Of a DNA stretch of 10,511 nt, positions 1 through 6,382 are shown piece after piece. Numbering within the stretch: the stretch's first letter is position 1; each line of letters starts with the position of its first letter. A model generated the notes under the pieces. The model was given only the letters and a program-made list of their open reading frames with translations. It did not search any database and was not told where the DNA came from. The position numbers and the translations under genes are program-made. The DNA is from JAXGTD01 sp040775095 (GTDB taxonomy: Bacteria > Pseudomonadota > Gammaproteobacteria > Chromatiales > Chromatiaceae): the NCBI GenBank assembly GCA_040775095.1, contig JAXGTD010000137.1, positions 1 through 10,511 on the forward strand, in the 5' to 3' direction.

Positions 1-685
1 CGTGACCGAGCTGCTCAAGGCGCTGCACCGCATCGTCAATGAGGCCATACAGGCCCAGCAGCCGGGCGGCGACCAGACCGAGGGTCTGACCTTCGACCTG
101 AGCCGCATCGACTTGGAGAAGCTGCGCGACGAGTTCGCGAAGAAAGTCAGACGCAAGGCCACGGCGCTGAAGGATATCCGCGAGATCGTTGAGCAGAAGC
201 TCGCCGAGATGCTCAAGCGCAATCCGCGGCGGATGGACTACTACAAGCGTTACCAGGAGATCGTTGCCGACTACAACCGGGAGAAGGACCGCGCCACCAT
301 CGAAGACACGTTCGCCAAGCTGGTCGAGCTGGTCGAGAGCCTCGACGCGGAACAGCGGCGGGCGGCCGAGGAAGGTCTGGACGAAGACGAACTGGCCCTG
401 TTTGACCTGCTCAAGAAGGACAAGCTCGGCAAGGCCGAACGCGAGAAGGTCAAGCAGGCGAGCCAGGCGCTGCTGGCGTCACTGCGCGAGCTGCTTGCGC
501 CCTTGGAGCGCTGGACCGAGAAGGAACAGACCCAGGCCGAGGTCGAGACCTTCATCCTCGACAACCTTTACATACACCTGCCGTCACCCCCGTTTACCGA
601 AGAGAACAAGCAGGAGGCGGCGAAGCTGGTCTACCAGCATGTCTGGCAGCAGTCGGTGAGTGGTGTGTTTGGGGTGGCGGCGTGA
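1..685 (+). CDS. hsdR: Type I restriction enzyme R subunit, C-terminal part (5' end outside window)
   Basis: The reading frame is open from the left edge and ends at TGA 683-685, giving about 227 residues of a protein that starts upstream. Seen: a charged, largely helical sequence with a 'DLLKKDKL' segment, a lysine-rich stretch, then 'ILDNLYIHLPSPPF' and 'LVYQHVWQQSVSG' near the end. This pattern is typical of the C-terminal helical domain (DUF3387) of HsdR subunits of type I restriction-modification enzymes. In the complete protein, an N-terminal nuclease and a central SF2 translocase precede this domain, which contacts the HsdM2S modification core. The end looks intact, so the gene is probably full length and only cut by the window edge. 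The GTG at 2-4 is most likely an internal valine. hsdM and hsdS would be expected to the left. Alternative: an orphan or degraded hsdR, which cannot be judged here. Confidence 0.85.
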   Translation, partial: VTELLKALHRIVNEAIQAQQPGGDQTEGLTFDLSRIDLEKLRDEFAKKVRRKATALKDIREIVEQKLAEMLKRNPRRMDYYKRYQEIVADYNREKDRATIEDTFAKLVELVESLDAEQRRAAEEGLDEDELALFDLLKKDKLGKAEREKVKQASQALLASLRELLAPLERWTEKEQTQAEVETFILDNLYIHLPSPPFTEENKQEAAKLVYQHVWQQSVSGVFGVAA

Positions 686-825
686 ACGTCGTATCGTGCC
701 AGTACAGGAGGGGTGTCAAGTCCGGAGTGATCGCACTCCAGGCCGCCGAGCAGCTCGTTCTCTACACGGGGGTGCGACCGACCGAGGAACAGATCCGACG
801 CGCTTCCGAGTATTCCCGCGGCTGA
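682..825 (+). CDS. Possible small protein of 47 residues overlapping the hsdR stop
   Basis: A GTG at 682-684 overlaps the hsdR stop (683-685) in a GTGA arrangement, and the frame stays open to TGA 823-825. By my count about 37 of the 47 codons end in G or C, as in neighbouring genes, and the C-terminal half reads like real protein ('IALQAAEQLVLYTG', then 'RPTEEQIRRASEYSRG'). A purine-rich AGGAGGGG lies at 706-713, inside the frame. It could serve an internal GTG at 727, though the spacing of 13 or more bases is long. I do not recognise a family. It may be a translationally coupled small protein, or the remnant of a longer gene cut down at an island edge. It could also be chance. Confidence 0.35.
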   Translation: MNVVSCQYRRGVKSGVIALQAAEQLVLYTGVRPTEEQIRRASEYSRG

Positions 826-992
826 CTGGCGCGCAAGCGATTGGAGTGGAGCCCTCTGTGCCAATGTAGGTGAGGGTCTTCATACGCTTCGGAGGCAAGA
901 CGCGAACAGATACGGCCGCGAGGTGCGGAAAAGCCCATCATACTAGACGACGTCTGATCGCTGGGCGACTGACAGCCTTGTCCAATGACAGA

Positions 993-1047
993 TGAGCCTG
1001 AAGAGGGGGGCTGGTTTTCAAGGTGAGGTGAGCCTGAAGGCGGGGGC
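993..1047 (+). repeat. Imperfect 19-bp direct repeat, two copies 36 bp apart
   Basis: Copy 1 (993-1011) and copy 2 (1029-1047) share TGAGCCTGAAG exactly, followed by a G-tract ending in C, with 17 of 19 bases identical. The start-to-start spacing is 36 bp. The copies do not extend into a full tandem duplication. Function unknown; possibly a remnant of a local duplication. Confidence 0.5.
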
Positions 1048-1063
1048 GCGGGATGGGGCACCT

Positions 1064-1085
1064 GGTCGCTGGTTTCTCAGCGACC
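1064..1085. other. Perfect 8-bp inverted repeat (hairpin)
   Basis: GGTCGCTG (1064-1071) and CAGCGACC (1078-1085) are exact reverse complements around a 6-base loop. No T-run follows on either strand within a few bases, so it does not look like an intrinsic terminator. It lies about 270 bp before the response regulator start. It could be an operator-like dyad or an RNA hairpin; nothing decides between these. Confidence 0.4.
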
Positions 1086-1284
1086 GTCGCTTGATCGGAC
1101 CGACGCACAGCAACCGACCATCAGCAGTCGCTCGGCTCGGGCTATATCGTGCCAAGCTGCCAATGGTCGAGATCCATCTCGCCGTCTCGGGCACTGTCGC
1201 GACCACGGGGCGGTGTCAACTGGGGAATCCGTTGCGGCCCTGTCGCAATAACGCTCGCGGCATCCGCTACACTGGCGCTGGCGG

Positions 1285-1309
1285 GAGGGCGCTCGAAGCG
1301 CGCGCCTTC
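1285..1309 (+). other. GC-rich stem-loop followed by a short T-run, just upstream of the regulator gene
   Basis: GAGGGCGC (1285-1292) can pair with GCGCCTTC (1302-1309) over 8 bp including one G-U pair. Four bases later comes TTTT (1314-1317). This resembles a weak intrinsic terminator or a leader structure. It lies 45 bp before the regulator start codon on the same strand, so it could end transcription from the left or affect the regulator's leader. The T-run is short and displaced, so confidence is low. Confidence 0.25.
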
Positions 1310-1354
1310 ACGATTTTCCTCAGGGTTGTTTCCGCTGCCGGTGCTGGCGCCACA

Positions 1355-2074
1355 ATGATTCAAGTGCTAATTGTCGACGACGATGCCGACATCCGGGACA
1401 TCGTGACCCACGAGGTGCGACAACAGGGTTGGGCCGCGACCGAGGCTGGCAGCGAGGCGGAGCTCACCGCGGCGCTGCGGCAACGGACGCCGGACATCAT
1501 CCTGCTTGATATCAGGCTGCCCGACCAGGATGGTCTGACTATCGCGCGGCGCCTGCGCGCGGCCTCCGCGATCCCCATCATCATGCTGACCGGCATGGGC
1601 TCCGATATCGACCGCATCGTCGGCCTGGAGATGGGCGCCGATGACTACGTGGTGAAGCCCTTCAATCCCAGGGAACTGGTGGCACGCATCAAGGCCGTGT
1701 TGCGGCGCACGTCGGGAAAGCCCCTGGGGGCCCCTCCGTCTGAATCCTTGGGGCATGATTGCCGGCGCTTTGCCGGCTGGTTGCTCGATCGGACCGCCCG
1801 GGTGTTGACCAATCCCAGCGGAAACCCCGTTTCCTTGACCAATGCCGAATATCTGCTGCTCGAGGCGCTTATCGATGCGCCGCACCGGGTGTTGAGCCGC
1901 GACCACCTGCTCGAGCGCACCCACACCTACGATGCGGAGGTCTTCGACCGAACCATCGACGTCCTGATCCTGCGGTTGCGCCGGAAGATCGAACCCAATC
2001 CCCAGGCGCCGAAGCTCATCCGCACGGAGCGCGGCGTGGGCTACGTCTTCGACGCGGACGTCGAAAAGGTCTGA
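1355..2074 (+). CDS. TorR-like response regulator, OmpR/PhoB family
   Basis: 239 residues, the normal length for the family. An N-terminal receiver domain (about 2-115) shows the acidic pocket D8-D9, phospho-acceptor D52 in 'LLDIRLP', T79 and K101 in 'VVKPF'. A C-terminal winged-helix DNA-binding domain (about 137-235) ends in 'RTERGVGYVF'. The stretch 'DRIVGLEMGADDYV' and the 'RRFAGWLLD' segment resemble E. coli TorR as I remember it. ATG 1355 is chosen because the receiver begins directly there; no good Shine-Dalgarno is visible, so translation may be weak. The gene faces the hybrid kinase gene and their 3' ends overlap by 34 bp (2041-2074). I infer that it is the output partner of that kinase and acts on the 6228-6382 promoter region. 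Family assignment is firm, target and ligand are inferred. Confidence 0.93.
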   Translation: MIQVLIVDDDADIRDIVTHEVRQQGWAATEAGSEAELTAALRQRTPDIILLDIRLPDQDGLTIARRLRAASAIPIIMLTGMGSDIDRIVGLEMGADDYVVKPFNPRELVARIKAVLRRTSGKPLGAPPSESLGHDCRRFAGWLLDRTARVLTNPSGNPVSLTNAEYLLLEALIDAPHRVLSRDHLLERTHTYDAEVFDRTIDVLILRLRRKIEPNPQAPKLIRTERGVGYVFDADVEKV

Positions 2075-4761
2075 CCGTTGAGCACCTCGCGCACCGCTTG
2101 TGCCAGTCGGTCGAGCGGGACGGGCTTGGACAACAGCTTGGCCGGCGGTTCGATGAGCTCCCGATCTTCCCCCGAGGTGAACAACACGGCGAGGCGCGGC
2201 CGTCGCGCCAACGCCTCCCGGGCCAAGGCGACACCGTCCCAGGGTGGTGGCATGACCACGTCCGTGTAGAGCAGGCGGATGGCGGGCTCGCGCTCCAGGG
2301 CATCCAGCGCCGCGACGCCGTTACTCGCCTGCATGATCCGGTAGCCGAGGATGGCCAGTTGGTCGGCGGTGATGGCGAGCAGGTCCGGGTCGTCATCGAC
2401 GACCAGGATCGTCTCCCCGTCACCCCGAGGCAGAGATGGCAGGTCGACAGCGATGGCGTCGGCGGCCGAGGCAACCGCCGGGCCCGCAGCATCGACTGTC
2501 TGGGGTGCGAGCGGCAGGGTGATGCGCATGGTGGTGCCGCTCCCGGGCGTGCTGTCGATGCGTAGGTCCCCACCGGACTGCCGCACGAAGCCGTAGACCA
2601 TGCTCAACCCGAGGCCGCTGCCCTTACCCGATGGCTTGGTGGTGAAGAATGGCTCGCAGACGCGCTCTATGACGTCCGGCGCGATGCCGCAACCGGTGTC
2701 CGCGACGTCGAGCTCTACCGCCTGCGCGCCCGCTTGCGCTGTCGTGATGGTGATCTGCCCATCGCCCCGCATGGCGTCGCGGGCGTTGATCGCCAGGTTG
2801 ATCAGGGTGTTCTCCAGTTGACCGGGGTCGACGCGCACGGCAGGCAGATCCGGGGCCAGCGCGGTCTTTATGGTGACCCTATGCCCGAGGCTGGATTCGA
2901 GCAGATCGAGCATGCCGCCGATCAGTGCATTGAGGTCGACCACCTCTGGGGCGAGCCGCTGGCGGCGCGAAAATGCCAGCAGGTGCTCGACCTGCCGGAC
3001 GGCTCTGTCGGTCGCGCCCATGGCCCGCTTCCAGCGTTCGTGCATGCTCGCGTGGGTTCGTACCGCCGGCTCCAGGAAGGTCAGGTTACCGACGATAGCC
3101 CCCAGGATGTTGTTGAAGTCGTGGGCGATGCCGCCGGTGAGCTGACCCACGGCCTCCATCTTCTGCGCCTGACGCAACTGTCCCTCCATCGCCCGGCGCT
3201 CGGTCACGTCGATATGCAGGGTGGCGATGCCGCCACCGGGGACCGCGGTGCGGCGAAGCTCCACCACGCGCCCGTCCGGACAGTGGACCTCAAGTTGCGC
3301 GTCCCGGTTGTCACCGTCCGGGGGCAGCTCTGATAGCGATATCTCCTCGCCCCGCGTGGTGCAGATCCGCGCCCCCTGTCGGCCCAGTGCTCGGAGGATC
3401 TGCGCGAGCGGCGCACCGAGGCGGATCTCGCGTTGGGACAGGTCGTAGATGCGCAGGACTCGGGGATTCCAGGCGACCAGACGGCCGGCCTCATCAAAGA
3501 CCGTGAGCCCGTCGTTCATGCTCTCGAAGGTGGTGACCAGCAGTTGGGATTGGTCGAGCAGCTCCCGATGTAGCATCTCCACGCGAAACGCTTGGTCTTT
3601 GAATACATTGAACACACGGACCAGGTCTCCGATCTCGTCGGGTCGCTCCATGGCCGGCACCTGCGCCGCGCGCTCGCCGGCGGCCAGGCGCTGCATGGCC
3701 CGGGTGACCGCGCGCAGGTTCAAGCTGATGTCGCGCACCACAAAGCGATACGAGAGCAGCGTCGCCAACAAGACCACCGAGACGCTCACGCCGACGAACA
3801 GGATGGTGTTGGCGAGGACCGTATCGCCCATTGCGGTGGCCGCCTGGACGATGTTTTGATTGGCGGACAACACCAGGGCATCGACCCGCTCCTTGAGCTG
3901 TGCGGCGATGACACGGCTGCCGGCGACCAGCTCGTCGGCCCGTTCCAGGGCCGCGAGCTCGCTCTCGCGCAGCCCCAAGACGCCCTCGGGTGCTAATTGT
4001 CGATCCAACTCGGCGATGGCGTCTTGCAGCTCGGGACGAAGTCCTGCCGGGACCTCCAGGATCACCGACGCGAAGCGGTTGCGGAGGCGTTCAAAGGCGC
4101 TGCGCGCCTGCCGCAGCCTGCCTCGCGTCGGTGTCGCCGCTCCGACCAGCAGCTCACCGAAGGCGGAGCCGACCAAACGCTCCGCCTCCAGCAGCGGACC
4201 CTGGACGACCGCCGCTTGGCGGAACAGCCCCGCCGGTGTGTCCGGGCGGTCGACCACGTCGGCGACGGCGAGGATGGATGGCCCCAGGATTTGCTGAACG
4301 CGCTCGCGCAAGCTGACGAGTAGGTCGCGCTGGCGTTGCAGGGCCAAGCTCTGGGCTGCGCTCGCCTCCAGTAGGCCGGCCAGCTCGCGCAGGTTGCCGG
4401 CCAGGGCGGGAGCAAGCCGGGCGATTTCCTCGACCCCGGTGCCTCCCGGTTGCAGCTGGCGCAACCGTTCCGTCTCGCTCGCCAGCAGCAGCAAGTCCGC
4501 TTTGACCAGGTCTGCTTGCCGCTGGCGGGCATCGGCGTCCTTTGCGGCCAGCAGGGCCGGGGTGCGGTCCTGTAGGCGCTCGCCGACCCGCGCCAGGATC
4601 AGGGCCGCCCCCGATGCGGGCAGGGCCTGCTCCGTGATCGCCGCGACCTCGTCGCGTATCTCCAGCAGGGCGATCAGCGCGGTTGCGCTGGCGGCCAACA
4701 ATGCCACCCCCGCCAATCCGAGGATCAGCAGCAGGCGTTCTCTGACCCCTGCCAGCCTCAT
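2041..4761 (-). CDS. TorS-like membrane hybrid sensor histidine kinase (HAMP-PAS-HisKA-HATPase-receiver)
   Basis: 906 residues. Seen in order: membrane helix 1 (about 9-30); a helical periplasmic region of about 285 residues; membrane helix 2 (about 318-340) with HAMP after it (about 341-395); a PAS domain (about 405-520, 'SMNDGLTVFDEAGRLVAWN'); a HisKA domain with H547 in 'GGIAHDFNN'; an ATPase domain with N-box 'NLAINARDAM' (655-664), 'DTGCGI' (688-693) and 'GKGSGLGLS' (712-720); and a receiver (about 784-898) with D789-D790, phospho-site D834, T862 and K879. The long helical periplasmic region between two helices matches TorS, which senses through a periplasmic binding protein (TorT). Unlike TorS it has a PAS domain and no C-terminal HPt domain. 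The start ATG (4759-4761) overlaps the stop of the binding-protein gene as ATGA, so translation is probably coupled. Ligand inferred, not shown. Confidence 0.93.
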   Translation of the reverse strand: MRLAGVRERLLLILGLAGVALLAASATALIALLEIRDEVAAITEQALPASGAALILARVGERLQDRTPALLAAKDADARQRQADLVKADLLLLASETERLRQLQPGGTGVEEIARLAPALAGNLRELAGLLEASAAQSLALQRQRDLLVSLRERVQQILGPSILAVADVVDRPDTPAGLFRQAAVVQGPLLEAERLVGSAFGELLVGAATPTRGRLRQARSAFERLRNRFASVILEVPAGLRPELQDAIAELDRQLAPEGVLGLRESELAALERADELVAGSRVIAAQLKERVDALVLSANQNIVQAATAMGDTVLANTILFVGVSVSVVLLATLLSYRFVVRDISLNLRAVTRAMQRLAAGERAAQVPAMERPDEIGDLVRVFNVFKDQAFRVEMLHRELLDQSQLLVTTFESMNDGLTVFDEAGRLVAWNPRVLRIYDLSQREIRLGAPLAQILRALGRQGARICTTRGEEISLSELPPDGDNRDAQLEVHCPDGRVVELRRTAVPGGGIATLHIDVTERRAMEGQLRQAQKMEAVGQLTGGIAHDFNNILGAIVGNLTFLEPAVRTHASMHERWKRAMGATDRAVRQVEHLLAFSRRQRLAPEVVDLNALIGGMLDLLESSLGHRVTIKTALAPDLPAVRVDPGQLENTLINLAINARDAMRGDGQITITTAQAGAQAVELDVADTGCGIAPDVIERVCEPFFTTKPSGKGSGLGLSMVYGFVRQSGGDLRIDSTPGSGTTMRITLPLAPQTVDAAGPAVASAADAIAVDLPSLPRGDGETILVVDDDPDLLAITADQLAILGYRIMQASNGVAALDALEREPAIRLLYTDVVMPPPWDGVALAREALARRPRLAVLFTSGEDRELIEPPAKLLSKPVPLDRLAQAVREVLNGQTFSTSASKT

Positions 4762-6227
4762 TCCTGCTGCACCGGCAGGCCCATCGCTTGGCGGTAGTGG
4801 CGACGCTGGCTGTTGCGGCCGAGACGATCGGTGAGCGCCTCCCAGTCGCGGGCGGCGCCCGGTAGTGCCTCCGCCGCGCTGGCCTCGCCGGCCATGACCC
4901 GATCGAGCTGATGCTCGAGGCCCGCGACATAGGCGCGATAGCCGGGTAGGCGCAGATCCCGAGCCGGATCCGGTGTCGCCAGGCTCGTGCGCAGCACGTC
5001 GAGGTAGGCCTCGCCCGCTGTGTCGCCGAGCAGTTGCCGCCAGGGCTCCGGGTCGTCCAGCTGCGAGCGCCGATAGGGGTTGATACCGGAGCTGCCGTCG
5101 AGGACGTCCGTGCCGCTGTGCGCGGGGCTGGCGTACCAGGCAAGGTAGGACCAGGCTTGATCCGGGCGCAGACTGGCGGCTGGCACGACGCCGATCCATC
5201 CGCCAAAGGCCAAGAAGCTTACCGAGCGGGGCTCGCTCAACTGATCCCACTGCTGGGTGCCGGCGTTCCAGACCTCACGGCTCCCCGGCAGCGGGAAGAA
5301 CCCAATCTTGCCCGCGACCCGCGAGCGGCGCGGGTCGCCGGCGAGGGCGCCGGTGTCGGCCCAATCGATGTCCATGGCCGCCTTGCCGTCCGCAAAGCGG
5401 CGACGCACCGCCTCGCTGTCGAGAGTCGATGCGTCAGCAGGACCAAACCGGCGCAGATCGAGAAACTCTTCCAGAGCCCGAACCCAGGCCGGATTGTCGA
5501 TGGCCGGCACCATGCTGTCCGGGTCGAAGAACATGGCGCCGGGGTGGTCCGGGTGGTTGGCGTAGGCCGCGGCATGGCTGAACAGGTACCAGATGCGCTG
5601 GCCGCCTCGGGCATAGGCCTCCAGGGTCCCGGCCAGTGCGGTCCCGTCAGGTGCGAAACGGCCGCTGAAGAACTCAGCGATGTCGCGGTACTCCCGCCAG
5701 GTGCGCGGCGCCTCCAGGGGGTGTCCATAACGCGCCTGGAAGGCCTGCCGGTTGTTCGAATCCGCGAACAGGTCGCGACGGAAGGTGCCCATGTGCATGT
5801 CACCGTCAATGACCAGCGCCGTCCAGCGGTCGCGCCAACGCATCAAGGCGTCACGGTAGATGGGGAGGATGTCGGCAAAGGCCGGGCCTTCCATCAGTGC
5901 CTGCGGGGCCGGCGACAGGAAGGGCGCGAAATCCGGCAGCCAGGCCGATGGGATCAGCAGCACATCATAGGGCAGCACGCCCGTGACGAAGCCGAGCATG
6001 ATGCGCTCATACATGTCGGCGAAGGGGATTTGCGTGACCTCCACCGGCGTGCCTGTCGCCGCCTCGTAGCTTGCACCATGGCGCAGCGCCGGACCGCCGA
6101 TTGCGCTGGTGTCGCGGGTCAGGACGCGCAGCGCTGCCGGGCTCTCGGGTCCGATTTCGGCAAGGCCAGACTGGCAGGTTAGGCAGACTGTGACAAATAT
6201 TACAAAGATGCGGCCGAGAACTTTCAT
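4758..6227 (-). CDS. Periplasmic solute-binding protein, family 1 (likely sugar), probable sensor partner of the kinase
   Basis: 489 residues. A Sec signal peptide is clear: MKVLGR, a hydrophobic core (about 7-17), then 'SGLA' with likely cleavage after residue 23. There is no convincing lipobox, so the protein should be free in the periplasm. The mature part has family 1 (MalE-like) features: an early strand 'ALRVLTR', 'PYDVLLIPSAWL', 'TWREYRDIAEFF', 'GKAAMDIDW' (281-289) and 'GWIGVVPAASLRPDQAWSYLAWYAS'. ATG 6227 was chosen because it begins the signal peptide and has GGAAA just before it; the upstream in-frame extension looks non-coding. No ABC permease or ATPase gene is present in the window; instead the stop overlaps the kinase start. 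I infer that the protein, when loaded with sugar, docks on the kinase, as TorT does on TorS. It could still serve an ABC transporter encoded elsewhere. Confidence 0.88.
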   Translation of the reverse strand: MKVLGRIFVIFVTVCLTCQSGLAEIGPESPAALRVLTRDTSAIGGPALRHGASYEAATGTPVEVTQIPFADMYERIMLGFVTGVLPYDVLLIPSAWLPDFAPFLSPAPQALMEGPAFADILPIYRDALMRWRDRWTALVIDGDMHMGTFRRDLFADSNNRQAFQARYGHPLEAPRTWREYRDIAEFFSGRFAPDGTALAGTLEAYARGGQRIWYLFSHAAAYANHPDHPGAMFFDPDSMVPAIDNPAWVRALEEFLDLRRFGPADASTLDSEAVRRRFADGKAAMDIDWADTGALAGDPRRSRVAGKIGFFPLPGSREVWNAGTQQWDQLSEPRSVSFLAFGGWIGVVPAASLRPDQAWSYLAWYASPAHSGTDVLDGSSGINPYRRSQLDDPEPWRQLLGDTAGEAYLDVLRTSLATPDPARDLRLPGYRAYVAGLEHQLDRVMAGEASAAEALPGAARDWEALTDRLGRNSQRRHYRQAMGLPVQQE

Positions 6228-6382
6228 TTTCCGTTCACATGGCGGTGTTCCGATGTCAGCTACCGGAAGGCGGCTGCATGGGCGAGGGACCGGTGGCGAG
6301 ACTACCGGACCGAGGACCGGACTGTCCGATGCCGACGGCCGCCGGTTGGCAATCGACACCACACGAGACTGAGGGCATATCG
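6228..6382. promoter_or_regulatory. Divergent promoter region between binding protein/kinase operon and porin-fru operon
   Basis: These 155 bp separate two genes pointing away from each other, so promoters for both operons should lie here. CCGG occurs five times (6263, 6290, 6305, 6317, 6342), about once being expected by base composition over that span. CTACCGGA occurs twice (6260-6267 and 6302-6309), 42 bp or four helical turns apart. There is a dyad CGGAC-T-GTCCG (6318-6328) and an imperfect dyad GCCGAC-N8-GTTGGC (6331-6350). CCGTTCACAT (6231-6240) matches 8 of 10 bases of the E. coli TorR box CTGTTCATAT, with a weaker copy at 6245-6254. TTGGCA at 6346-6351 could be a -35, but no good -10 follows. 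Location is well supported; individual sites are tentative. Confidence 0.7.
6260..6309 (+). repeat. Pair of CTACCGGA direct repeats, 42 bp apart
   Basis: Copies are at 6260-6267 and 6302-6309, on the same face of the helix (42 bp is about four turns). An 8-bp match in 155 GC-rich bases is not rare by chance, so this is only a candidate regulator site. Confidence 0.3.

Larger units (their letters stand above)
826..1354. other. 529-bp stretch without a convincing gene; upstream region of the response regulator
   Basis: No frame here has protein-like composition or a recognisable domain. The regulator's frame is open upstream to ATG 992, but that translation looks like noise. Visible structure: an imperfect 19-bp direct repeat (993-1011 and 1029-1047), a perfect 8-bp-stem hairpin (1064-1085), short dyads AGACG-A-CGTCT (945-955) and CGAGAT-CC-ATCTCG (1168-1181), and a GC-rich stem-loop (1285-1309) followed by TTTT at 1314-1317. 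The promoter of the response regulator should lie here. TATATC at 1143-1148 could be a -10 element, but no good -35 accompanies it. The stretch may mark the boundary between the restriction locus and the sugar locus. Confidence 0.5.

Noticed and set aside
1161..1183. tRNA T-arm-like sequence (GGTCGAGATCC)
   Set aside because: No matching acceptor, anticodon or D arms could be found around it; it is better seen as the short dyad CGAGAT-CC-ATCTCG.
992..1354. In-frame N-terminal extension of the response regulator
   Set aside because: The added 121 residues have no protein-like pattern and match no domain, while the receiver domain starts normally at ATG 1355.
4762..5250. In-frame N-terminal extension of the hybrid kinase
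   Set aside because: It lies fully inside the binding-protein gene in another frame and is arginine- and proline-rich shadow sequence. The first membrane helix starts right after ATG 4761.
5034..6182. Long open frame on the + strand opposite the binding-protein gene
   Set aside because: GC-rich DNA often leaves the antisense frame open. The product has no domain or signal and is opposite a well-identified gene.
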